From Sporisorium sorghi (lineage: Eukaryota; Basidiomycota; Ustilaginomycetes; Ustilaginales; Ustilaginaceae), in contig JALCCG010000010.1 in NCBI GenBank assembly GCA_023212695.1, forward strand, positions 1 to 64,000: a DNA stretch of 64,000 nucleotides, read 5' to 3'. Below are positions 1 through 8,918 of the stretch, piece after piece. Both the position numbers and the translations under genes were made by a program. A model generated the notes under the pieces. The model ran no database searches, was not told the origin of the DNA, and saw only the letters and a program-made list of their open reading frames with translations. Each line of letters begins with the position of its first letter. Within the stretch, counting starts at the first letter, position 1.

Positions 1-1715
1 AACATTTCACCAAGAAAGAAGGTGGCAAGGACACAGCTACACCTGGAGAGAGATCAGAGAGAAGAGCAAGTCCAGGCCACATTGCTCAGTTTGAGTCAAG
101 GCTGCTTCAAAAGTCTCTGGTCCACAGCAGCATTTCACAAGGTGCCGTACAAGACTTTATACAACTGCAAGCAAGGAAGGAAGAGCTGCTCAGAGGCTTT
201 TCAGGATCTGCAGGCTCTCTCTCCGCTATCTGAGGAGCTTTTGGTCAAGCACATCCACAAGCAGGCTGAGTTTGGTTTCCCAGTCACACCAAAGGAACTC
301 AAGCAGCTTGGCGAGCAACTGTTGCAGCAGCAGACACTCAACAATGATGCTGCGCTTGGGACAAACTGGGTTTCATCTTTCAAGCAGCAACATCCAGAAC
401 TTACAAGCTACTACTCCCACATCATGGATGCTCAACATGTGCAAGCTGGTGATCCAGCTGTGGTAGAGGCCTACTTTGACTTGCTTCAAGAAACTATCAC
501 CATGTACAAGATCATACTGCAAAACATCTACAACATGGATGAGACGGGCTTCCTCATTGGCCAAAGCCAGAGCCACAACATCATTGTGCCAAAGGAGAAT
601 GGCAAGAACCGGCGGTTTAGGTCACATCCTGGAGCAAGAGAGACGATCACAGTCATTGAGTGCATCAGTGCCCAAGGCACTCCACCACCACCAATGATCA
701 TCTATCAGTGCAAGAATCACATGCAAGGCTGGTATCACGACTATGCCTGTGCAAAAGACCGGCTCTTTGCAACAAGCCCCAATGGCTGGACTGACAATGA
801 TCTTGGCCAAGCATGGCTGAAAGATTGCTTCAACAAGCATACACAGCAGAAAGCGCAAGGAGCATACCATCTGCTCATTCTTGATGGTCACTCATTGCAC
901 GTCAAGCAAGCTTGGGAGTCTCACATCGTCTGCCTATGTTTGCCACCACACACCACCCATCTCCTTCAGCCACTTGATGTTTCCATCTTTGGACTGCTGC
1001 AGAATGCCTTCACAGCAGAGGTGGATAAGTTTGCAGGTGCAAATCTCAGCATCAGCAAGAAGGAGTTCCTCAAGATGTACAGCAAGGCTCAAAAGGTTGT
1101 CACTGGCGCAGCTGCAGCAAAGGCATTCAAAGATGTTGGAATCGATGCTGTCCTTTGTCGAGAAAGAGTCCTGTGCCGCATGCCAAACAGGCAGCAGGAA
1201 ACAACACCACCCTCTTCAGCACCACCTCCTGAAGATACACCAACTCCATCAACACCACAAGAAGTCAAGAGGCTCATGGCACAGCTGTTGTCATCTCTCC
1301 ATCAGTGCCAAGAGGAAGAACAAGCATCACTTGCAAACACCCACCATCAACAGTGCATGTGGTCAAGGAAGCTTGAAAAGCTTGCTAGCAGAGTGAGAAC
1401 AGCAAGCGCAAAAGGCAGCTGAGAAGTGCAGCTGCAGCAGCAGCAGGACAACAAACAGCACTGGCTCCTAACCCACCTGCATCAGCACCGGCACCAGAAC
1501 CAGAGCTGCAACCTGAAGCAAGCAGAGTTCCTGCAGGCACATGGACTCTGCCACCACCTCCACCATTCCCAGGTTACAACTATCTCATGGGCCTTCCACC
1601 CCTTTCACCACCTTTCCCATCTTTCCCCAGCTCCAACTCAGTCCAATATAGCCTGCCTGGTCCTTCTTCACAGCCTGCTGGACCCCTCATGCCACCTATG
1701 CCACCATTCATGTAG
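1..1715 (+). pseudogene. pogo-like (Tc1/mariner superfamily) transposase, left end cut by window, 3' frameshift
   Basis: A DDE transposase of the pogo/CENP-B type. The frame is open from base 1, so the start lies outside the window; the GTG at 22 is just an internal Val. An N-terminal helix-turn-helix region is followed by the catalytic domain. The three catalytic aspartates are visible: the D of YNMDETGF (538-540), the D of LILDGH (883-885) and the D of LLQPLD (976-978). The last two are separated by 30 residues, the DD30D spacing of pogo. The frame stops at TGA 1420-1422. A Pro-rich tail typical of fungal pogo proteins (LPPPPPFPGYNY, ending MPPMPPFM) continues in the -1 frame, open from 1389 to TAG 1713-1715. 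A one-base deletion between 1389 and 1420 would explain this. No terminal inverted repeat could be matched because the left end is missing. Confidence 0.85.
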
Positions 1716-2066
1716 CAGTCTAGTGTTGAATGAATCATTTCAGATGTGATGTTGACAGGAGGAGGGTTATCCAATGGCTCTGAGAGCTGCCCAAAATTGC
1801 GAAGATCCACTGGCCCTCAGAGCCGGTCAGTCTGTTCCACACCTACGTGAATTCCACATCTACGTGAACTACGTTATATCAGTTCTCCATGCAGAATTAC
1901 TGCAAAAGCTGGTGTGTCAGTTGTACACACCGCGAGTATTTCCAATGTGCTTCTCAACTGCCGAGCATCCGACGACGTAGGTGCGCATCTCTATCTTGAC
2001 GAGCAAAGCGAAGCTCAACTGGCTTGACATCCTTCTACCAACATCAATCGCCTCTAAAAGCTAAAA
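1716..2066. other. Transposon 3' flank and promoter region of the aldolase gene
   Basis: About 350 bases without a gene. The left part probably includes the untranslated end of the pogo-like element. Near 1844-1875 the motif CTACGTGAA occurs twice, with CTACGTTATA following. From about 1980 the composition changes to that of the neighbouring host genes. No RNA gene or clear terminal repeat is seen. Confidence 0.4.
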
Positions 2067-2912
2067 ATGTCCAGCTTCGACGTCACGCAAGACTCCCTCG
2101 CATCGGCCATCGAGTCGCTACTCGCCTCTCTACCCACCTCGCTCGACACGCTCGCCCCCATCGAGCCCACGCCCAAGCTGCCCACCACAGAAGCCGAAGT
2201 GTCCGCACTCATCGACCACACGCTCCTCGCGCCCAATGCGACGCTCGACCAGATCGCCGCGGTCTGCGACGAGGCCAAGCAGTACCGCACCGCCACGGTG
2301 TGCGTCAACTCGTCCATGATCCCCTACGTCGCGCAACACCTGTCCGGCACGTCTGTCAAGCCCATCTCCGTGATCGGTTTCCCGTTCGGCTCGTCCAACA
2401 CACCCTCCAAGGTGCTCGAGGCGCGCATTGTGTGCGAGCACGGCGCGCGCGAGATCGACATGGTCAACAACGTCGGCCTCCTCCGCTCGCAGCGCTATCT
2501 CGAAGCGTACGGCGATGTGCGAGCTGTGGCGGACGAGTGTCGGGCGCAGGGGGCCAAGCTCAAGGTGATTTTGGAGACTGCGATGCTGACGAAGCCTGAG
2601 ATTGTGGCTGCGAGTTATCTGGCGTGTTTGGCTGGAGCGGATTTCGTCAAGACGAGCACGGGGTACGGCGGGCCCGGTGCAAAGGAGGAAGATGTGCGGC
2701 TGATGTACGAGGTGGCCAAGAGGAAGGATCTGGGCTGGAACGGGGACGAGAAGGAGGTCAAGGCGAGTGGCGGGATCCGGAGCTTGGAGACGGTGCATGT
2801 GATGGTAAAGAACGGTGCGACCAGGGTGGGCGCCAGTGGGACAAGGGCGATTGTAGAGCAGATCAGGAGTGGCGCTGCTGCTGCACCTGCTGCTGCCGGC
2901 TCAAACTACTGA
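2067..2912 (+). CDS. deoC: Deoxyribose-phosphate aldolase (DeoC/DERA)
   Basis: Class I aldolase that splits 2-deoxyribose-5-phosphate into glyceraldehyde-3-phosphate and acetaldehyde in deoxynucleoside breakdown; expected to be cytosolic. The protein has 281 residues. The TIM-barrel signatures are all present: EIDMVNNVG with Asp131, the Schiff-base lysine Lys195 in FVKTSTGYG, and the second active-site lysine Lys232 in KASGGIR. The N-terminus carries about 40 extra residues ahead of the LIDHTLL motif. The ATG at 2067 is the first Met and follows AAAA. No intron is needed. It is intronless, complete, and sits directly beside the pogo-like element. The neighbour on the other side, the BioF-like gene, converges on it and ends about 90 bp downstream. 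Confidence 0.95.
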   Translation: MSSFDVTQDSLASAIESLLASLPTSLDTLAPIEPTPKLPTTEAEVSALIDHTLLAPNATLDQIAAVCDEAKQYRTATVCVNSSMIPYVAQHLSGTSVKPISVIGFPFGSSNTPSKVLEARIVCEHGAREIDMVNNVGLLRSQRYLEAYGDVRAVADECRAQGAKLKVILETAMLTKPEIVAASYLACLAGADFVKTSTGYGGPGAKEEDVRLMYEVAKRKDLGWNGDEKEVKASGGIRSLETVHVMVKNGATRVGASGTRAIVEQIRSGAAAAPAAAGSNY

Positions 2913-3001
2913 GTCGGATCCACTCTCTTTTCACTGTATCAATACAGAGCATTAACAACACTCAGTCCACGCTGTATCGCTTGCATTGCGCGATGAGTCT
3001 A

Positions 3002-4432
3002 TTACAGCTTGGACGCCAGCAGCTGAGCCGGTGTCGTCTGTCGACCATTTTCCACCCTCGACTGCGTCGCATCCGGCTCAACCCAGCGTCTAACACATCC
3101 GATGAGTTGATCTATATCCTCCTCCGTGTTGTCGGCATGCACGCAGATCCTTACCCTATCCTCGCCCTTGGGCACCGTCGGGTAGCAGATGGGTCTCGCC
3201 AAAAGACCGTTCGACCTCAAGTGTGCTGCGAGCTCCCGAGCGTGCGCGGTCAAGAGCGGGATGATCGGCGAAGGCTGCTGCATCGACCAGCTCACAAAGT
3301 CGTCGTCATCCTCTTGCCGCTGCTTCCCTTTCTGAACTGAAGCTTCCGGTCGAAGATGAGGTGGCAGAGCAACGCTTCTGCTCGCATCTTGCTTTTGCGC
3401 TCGAATGACATGTTCAAACCCGTCGACGAGCCTTCTAGCGTTGGCGAATGTCTTGCGCGCCGCCACCTGCGCCGTCCCGTCCCTGATCGAGTTGAACGAC
3501 GCCAAGATGGACGCGAGCTGCGGATACCCCAATGCCGTACTAAAGATGAGTGGCCGCGCGTAGTTGATCAGATAATGCCTCGCTACCTTGCTGCAGAGCA
3601 CAATGGCTCCCGAAGAACCCCACGCCTTGCCGAACGTCATGAGGCGTGCTGCGATGCGCGGGTCGGCTTGCAGACCGAGCGCATTGACAAACCCACGGCC
3701 ACGCGAGCCGTACAGCGCAGTCGAGTGCGCTTCGTCGACAACGGCACAGATGCGAGCGCCGTCGACGTAGCGGGCCATCGTGTCCAGAAGTGCTGTTAGG
3801 GGACACACGTCGCCGTCCATCGAGTATACGCTCTCCACCGCCAGCCAGACGTTTCGCCCCGTCGACGCGCTACTGTTCCCGGACGTCAGCGTTCCATCCT
3901 GCGTCAGTTGACGCAAGATCTGCTCGAGATGCTCGGCCGAATTGTGCCGGAACGCTATCCGCAGATGCGCAGGGAGGCGCGACCGCCTCAGCCCATCGTG
4001 CACCGAAGCGTGAACCAGCTCGTCGTAAAGAACCACATCTTTCGGCTGAGGCAGCGTGCTGAGCAGCGACACATTGGCCTCGTAGCCCGAATTGAAGAGC
4101 AGTCCGGCCTCCGACCCGCCAAAGTGCTCCGTCAACTCGCTTTCGATCGCCTCGTGAATCGCAGAGTTGCCGTCGAGCAGCCGAGAACCCGCGCTGCCGA
4201 GTTGGGAGGAGAGCGCCGAGTCGCGGGTGATGATGGAGGCGAAATCAGTGCGGACGCGCGAGGAGGTGGCGAGGCTGAGGTAATCGTTGCTCGAGAAGTC
4301 TACGAGTGGTTGCTGGGTTGAAGCTGTGATGGTGGAGGATGAGGAGGGGACGATAGGGTAGACGGTGAGCTGACGAAGGGTTCCCTTGGCAGCACGCCTG
4401 TCGAGGGCCGCTTGGAGCTCGCCGTCGAGCAT
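3002..4432 (-). CDS. 8-amino-7-oxononanoate synthase-like (BioF, alpha-oxoamine synthase family), peroxisomal
   Basis: PLP-dependent enzyme of the alpha-oxoamine synthase family. BioF members condense pimeloyl thioester with alanine in biotin synthesis. The 476-residue protein shows the family order: substrate-site FSSNDYLSL (46-54), GSAGSRLLDG (79-88), NSGYEAN (114-120), VDEAHS with Asp233 and His236 binding PLP, and the PLP lysine Lys269 in MTFGKAWGSSGA. It ends in SKL, a canonical PTS1 peroxisomal signal; fungal BioF is known to be peroxisomal in Aspergillus. The start is the ATG at 4432 (MLDGELQAAL); the frame is open further upstream, but only from non-ATG codons. A low-complexity insert with an acidic run lies near 350-385. 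Related 5-aminolevulinate or 2-amino-3-ketobutyrate enzymes are alternatives, but the PTS1 favours BioF. Confidence 0.85.
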   Translation of the reverse strand: MLDGELQAALDRRAAKGTLRQLTVYPIVPSSSSTITASTQQPLVDFSSNDYLSLATSSRVRTDFASIITRDSALSSQLGSAGSRLLDGNSAIHEAIESELTEHFGGSEAGLLFNSGYEANVSLLSTLPQPKDVVLYDELVHASVHDGLRRSRLPAHLRIAFRHNSAEHLEQILRQLTQDGTLTSGNSSASTGRNVWLAVESVYSMDGDVCPLTALLDTMARYVDGARICAVVDEAHSTALYGSRGRGFVNALGLQADPRIAARLMTFGKAWGSSGAIVLCSKVARHYLINYARPLIFSTALGYPQLASILASFNSIRDGTAQVAARKTFANARRLVDGFEHVIRAQKQDASRSVALPPHLRPEASVQKGKQRQEDDDDFVSWSMQQPSPIIPLLTAHARELAAHLRSNGLLARPICYPTVPKGEDRVRICVHADNTEEDIDQLIGCVRRWVEPDATQSRVENGRQTTPAQLLASKL

Positions 4433-5068
4433 CTTTGCGATCCAAGTGAGGGTGGTGTCTATGGACAGGAGGAAGGAAGGAAGGAAGGCGACGAGAGATG
4501 GTGAAGGGAGAGGTGCATATCTGATTTGATGATCTTCTTTTTTTGGCAAAAGCCCGGCTAAAATTCCGAGATCCGGCCCTTTTTTCGGCACCAAAATGTT
4601 TGATCGTCGAGAGGTGCTGCCGGTACGTTATCCGTGGGCTGCGAGAGACGAGAGACGAGACAGCTCGCTTGTCGTTATTCTTGATTGTTGCTGCCCTGAG
4701 CGAGTCGTGCAGCAGCAGCCAAAAAGATGCGGCAGCAGAGCAGCACAAGCGAAGGTGGCCCCTCCACACTCTTTCTCGGATTTCTCAATTTTTTATTTTT
4801 TTATTTATTTTTTATTTATTTTTATTTTTGGAACAGTCAGTCACCTTTTGCGAGCTCGGGATGGCCGGCTGCGCTGAGGTGCGCGACAAGCGAGCAGAAG
4901 CAGTTGCAGAGTGGCAGTGTTTGCTCATCCTCTTACCCATCACTCTCCAAGATCACTGACCCTATCTCTCTGCACGACGGCAATCCATCGCCGCTCGATC
5001 AGCAACCAAACGGGTGGCGTCGCGTCCGTTGTCGATCGGCGCATTCATTTCCTCCCACCATCACCATC
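4433..5068. promoter_or_regulatory. Divergent promoter region between the BioF-like and PX-domain genes
   Basis: These 636 bases separate two divergently transcribed genes. They contain a nearly pure T/A block at about 4787-4830 built of TTTTTATT-like units. A very similar block lies after the PX gene at 8620-8655. Nothing else was recognised. Confidence 0.4.
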
Positions 5069-8000
5069 ATGAGCCTCGCAACACACTACGATCCCGCCTT
5101 TGCTTCCGCGGGCACCTCGCTGGCTCCTCTTCAAGATGGCGACGCCGATGCCATCATCTCGGGCAAAGCTGCACGCGCCAGCATACCCAACCTCGAAAAC
5201 AAGGCCGATCCTTCAGCACTCACTCCGCTACGAGCCCACTACCTCAAAAAGACGCTCATCCGTCTGCAGATGAAAAGGGAGGTCGCTCAGCTCAGCACCA
5301 AGGATGCGCTCTCCACCTTTGGCCCGCCCTTTCGCGCCTCACCCCAAGCTCGAAGAACCGATCTGCCCTTGCTCCGCTTCATGTTCCAGCACTTTGTCCT
5401 CACTTTCCCCTTCCTCCGGTCAGCACCGCCCAACTTCTTTGCGGACAAAGTGCAGGTCTTCTTCGACAAGTTTCTCGAGCGCAACATTAGCGGCACCGAC
5501 GACAGGGACGAGACCACCAAGCGACGTAAGATCACCAACAAGCTCAAAAAGTACTTTGTCCTCCTCATGGGCTCTGCAATCAAGGTCAAGGGCATCGGCG
5601 AGGATGTCGTCCGCATCTCTGAAGCCGACCGACTCAAGATGAGCGCTGTTGAATCGCGTCGCAAGGCTGCTCTAGGCAGAGCCGCCGCTCCGTCTACGAG
5701 AACCAGCGAGGATAGTGATGCCGCCTCCTCGTCCTCCGGCGGCTTCGACATCAACGTCGTCTCGGTTCGCAACGTCGTCACAAAGGGCAGGATCCGCAGT
5801 CGAGCCCATGAAGAATTCCTCATTCGCACGCGCAGAGGCTACGGTCGGCCAGACATTTACGTCTCGCGTCGCTATGGCGACTTTGCCAGACTCGCAGAAA
5901 CGCTCAAGGTCGAGTATCCCGACGAGGGCATCCGTCCACCACCACCCAAAGATCGAAGCAACACCGACGTCTCTGATCCATATCGAAGGCCACCCGCCGA
6001 TCCATCCCAGTCCAGTCCGCTGCAATCACCAGACGGCGGCCAAGAGTTTCCGCGCGCCTCGACAGACTCGACCAGCTCTCAATCACGCATACCCATGCCA
6101 ACGGGCCCGCTCGCCAGAGAGAAGAACCGTCTCACCTTGCGAGCATATCTACGCTCGCTCCTCGCCAGTCCAGCCGTCGCCGAGAGTGCGGTGCTCATGG
6201 ATTTTCTCACTGCAGAGCCCACCACGCTCTCCCGCGCTGAAGAGCAAGACGCCGCCATCCGAGAGGGCCTCGACCACGTCCGCGAAGAGGAGCACAAGCG
6301 CTTCTCGGACGAAGCCGCCAAACGCGCCCAGGAGCTCCAGCAGCATCTCAAAGAGTTCAAGCAGGACTTGGTGCAGCACGACGGCCTCAGTCGCATCTTT
6401 GCCACAATCAAGTCGACGCCTCGCATCGAAGACCTGCCCGAAAAGTACAAGGCGCTGCTCAAGTGGGCGCGCATCAGCCTTGCTTCCACCATCTTTCAGA
6501 TCTTCATGGGCAGCGACAATTCGTCCGAGATTTTCTCACAGATGAAGCGCATGCACGGCATGATGCCCTACTTCATGCTGCGCGGCATCCTGCGCATTTC
6601 CAACCCCATGGTCATGGTGCGCGGCGTGCTCGACATCTTTCTGGCTCAGCCGTTTGGTCAGCGCAGTCTGCTGCAACGCATGTTCTCCAGCAGCCTCCAA
6701 GACGAAGTGCGCGAGCTCGACGAAGTATGCGCTGCCATCTGCGCCAAGGTCGACGACGCGGGCATCTGCGAAAAAGTGCGTCTGTTCGTCTACGCGCCAG
6801 CCGAAATCCAGGCTCTGTACCGCAAAGATGCCGACGAGGAGCGTCTCGACCTGCTCACCACCATCTTGCGCTCGCCCGAAGCGCCGGCGCTGGACAGGTC
6901 GCAAGTGCATCGCGTCGTCAAGGCGAGCCAGGCGTACGAGGTGTACAAGCAGTACCGCAGAGGTCTCAAGAATCCCGAGCTGGAGGACGAAGGCCCGCAG
7001 GACGATGACGCGTGGCTGTACGAGGACCTGCACGTGCTCATCAAGATGCTCACACGCAAGCGCGACAAGGAGCAGATGATCTCGCTCATCTTTGAAGGCG
7101 TCACGGCCGAGCTGCTCAAGGACATGGTCACCATCTTTTACTCGCCCCTCGCCCAGGTCTACAAGCTGGCCAACATTGCGGACAGCTTGTCGGATCTGCA
7201 GGCGTTCATCACCGACCTCATCAAGACGGTCGAGGCCAACGAAGAGCTCAGCTATACAGATCCCACACGCACGGTCCAAGTGTTTGTGGATCTGGTCGAG
7301 AGGCACGAGGGTCGATTCTACAACTTTGTGCATCAGGTACATTCGAAAGGCTCAGGCCTGTTTGATGGGCTCATGCACTGGATCGAGCTGTTTATCAACT
7401 TTGTGCGTGGCAACGAGCGGTCCGCCGAGGCGGTCTCGCAGCAAGCCGCGAGCGATCCCGAGCAGGCTGTGGGCAAGTTGGGTGGCATTGGAGAGGTCGA
7501 CCTCGAGATCTGCTTGCCTGCAGGTGGCGAGGAGCGCAGAAAGGCGCTCGACGAGATCGACTCGTTGGTGCTGTACGCGTACCGACTCAAGTTCCTGCGC
7601 GAGCTCAAGCTGCGTCGCAAGCTGGCGGACCGAGAGGTGGCTGGCGTTGCGGGCAAGCTGATGGGCGCCGACAAGAAGCGCAGAGCCGACGGCCTGACCG
7701 AGGAAGACGACTCGGCATTTGTAGGGGCCATGGTGGAGAATCTGGGCGTGGGCGACATCTTTACGGGTGAGGTCGCTGACGCCGAAGCAGAAGAGGACGA
7801 GATCGAGACGTCGGACGAGGAAGACTCGGACGACGAGCAGGGCGGTCACGATGGGCTCAAGCTGCACAAAGCCATCTCGAGCGACAGCGAAGCTGAAGGC
7901 GAGGATGATGGAGAGGCAGTGCAACGATGGAGGCCAACTCCATCACGTCGGGCGACACTCACGCCTGGCAACATGAAGCACTTGGACAAGGAGCTTCCGT

Positions 8001-8431
8001 CATTGCCGCAGAATGCAGCCGCGGATGGCGCCGATGCGGGGAAGCGCCGCAAGCGCCGCAAGATCCCAGCGCCTAAAGCACCAGAGCTCAAAGTGCTTCC
8101 GGAGATGCTGCCGCTGTTCGTCGAGATGGTCCGTCCACTTTTGCGGCCAGCCAGGACGGCCAGCGCCTCGAGTTTCCGTTCGGCGAGCTACGACCCTTAC
8201 ACGTCGCAGCCGCGGTCCGGACAAGCGCCCGCTCTTCAACTGCCGCCCATGTCAGCTTCAGGGGCTAACAGTGCCGATGGATTGGCGAATAGCATGCAGG
8301 GGATGGATCTGGCCGCCACGTCCTCACCCACTTCGTACGTCTCTTCGCCGTTTGCGACACCAAGATCAGATGGCGGTCAAGGTCGGCAGGGTTCGCGGAC
8401 GGATCGATTGCCCGGTGAATACCAGTGGTGA
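5069..8431 (+). CDS. PXB-PX-DUF3818 protein (phosphoinositide-binding, Lec1/YPR097W-like)
   Basis: A 1120-residue fungal membrane-association protein. The order is: a PX-associated (PXB) region at about 53-185 (begins PLRAHYLKKTLIRLQMKREV); a PX domain at about 227-380, split by a Pro/Ser-rich insert after KVEYPDEGIRPPPPKDRS and resuming at LTLRAYLRSLL; a DUF3818 region at about 474-840 (IFQIFMGSDNSSEIF, MLRGILRISNPMVMVRG); then an acidic stretch (about 905-930) and a disordered basic tail. PX domains bind phosphoinositides, and the yeast relative YPR097W/Lec1 is linked to lipid handling. I chose the ATG at 5069 because the first residues (MSLATHYDPAF) start the conserved part; the frame extends upstream only through low-complexity T-rich sequence. 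Intronless. Confidence 0.85.
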   Translation: MSLATHYDPAFASAGTSLAPLQDGDADAIISGKAARASIPNLENKADPSALTPLRAHYLKKTLIRLQMKREVAQLSTKDALSTFGPPFRASPQARRTDLPLLRFMFQHFVLTFPFLRSAPPNFFADKVQVFFDKFLERNISGTDDRDETTKRRKITNKLKKYFVLLMGSAIKVKGIGEDVVRISEADRLKMSAVESRRKAALGRAAAPSTRTSEDSDAASSSSGGFDINVVSVRNVVTKGRIRSRAHEEFLIRTRRGYGRPDIYVSRRYGDFARLAETLKVEYPDEGIRPPPPKDRSNTDVSDPYRRPPADPSQSSPLQSPDGGQEFPRASTDSTSSQSRIPMPTGPLAREKNRLTLRAYLRSLLASPAVAESAVLMDFLTAEPTTLSRAEEQDAAIREGLDHVREEEHKRFSDEAAKRAQELQQHLKEFKQDLVQHDGLSRIFATIKSTPRIEDLPEKYKALLKWARISLASTIFQIFMGSDNSSEIFSQMKRMHGMMPYFMLRGILRISNPMVMVRGVLDIFLAQPFGQRSLLQRMFSSSLQDEVRELDEVCAAICAKVDDAGICEKVRLFVYAPAEIQALYRKDADEERLDLLTTILRSPEAPALDRSQVHRVVKASQAYEVYKQYRRGLKNPELEDEGPQDDDAWLYEDLHVLIKMLTRKRDKEQMISLIFEGVTAELLKDMVTIFYSPLAQVYKLANIADSLSDLQAFITDLIKTVEANEELSYTDPTRTVQVFVDLVERHEGRFYNFVHQVHSKGSGLFDGLMHWIELFINFVRGNERSAEAVSQQAASDPEQAVGKLGGIGEVDLEICLPAGGEERRKALDEIDSLVLYAYRLKFLRELKLRRKLADREVAGVAGKLMGADKKRRADGLTEEDDSAFVGAMVENLGVGDIFTGEVADAEAEEDEIETSDEEDSDDEQGGHDGLKLHKAISSDSEAEGEDDGEAVQRWRPTPSRRATLTPGNMKHLDKELPSLPQNAAADGADAGKRRKRRKIPAPKAPELKVLPEMLPLFVEMVRPLLRPARTASASSFRSASYDPYTSQPRSGQAPALQLPPMSASGANSADGLANSMQGMDLAATSSPTSYVSSPFATPRSDGGQGRQGSRTDRLPGEYQW

Positions 8432-8918
8432 TGTCAATCGCAATCTCATCATATCTGCTGGAGCATTTCTGTCTATGGGCTAGCTAACGTCAAGCTTTGA
8501 GGCTGTTGAGGTTGGGGGTGACGAGCAAGGGCGGAAAATATTTGAAAGTGTCGAATCGTCGTATGTTGAACAAAATTGAAAATCGGAGTCCCGATGCAGA
8601 TGGCGTGCTTGAGGCTTGATTTTTTATTTTTTATTTTTTTATTTTTTATTTTTTCGTCCTGAGCTGCATCGGGATTTTGTCAAAGATCTTCTGCCTTCTC
8701 AGGATTTTTGGCGTTGAGGCGTTGCAGCCGTGAATCAGCAGCCCTTTTGGTGTCGCAGCTCGGCGAGTCCCTCTTTCTTCTCAACAGTCAAAAAGCAGAT
8801 CCGGAGCCGACAGAACGACAGAGCTGTCTGTGTCTATTGCAGATCTTCTTCTCTTTCCAACACACCATCATCTACACCGATTGCCTCTGCACTGATAGCA
8901 GCAGGCTTTCTCAAAAAC
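8432..8918. other. Intergenic region with T/A-rich block
   Basis: These 487 bases hold a T/A-rich block at about 8620-8655 (repeated TTTTTATT units) that resembles the one before the upstream gene, then a CT-rich stretch probably forming the 5' leader of the SQR-mL58 gene. The reading frame of that gene is open from 8730, but no ATG precedes 8919 in it. Confidence 0.4.

Noticed and set aside
4432..4594. Longer BioF-like N-terminus from a non-ATG codon at 4594
   Set aside because: The extension is low complexity; the ATG at 4432 starts just before the conserved region.
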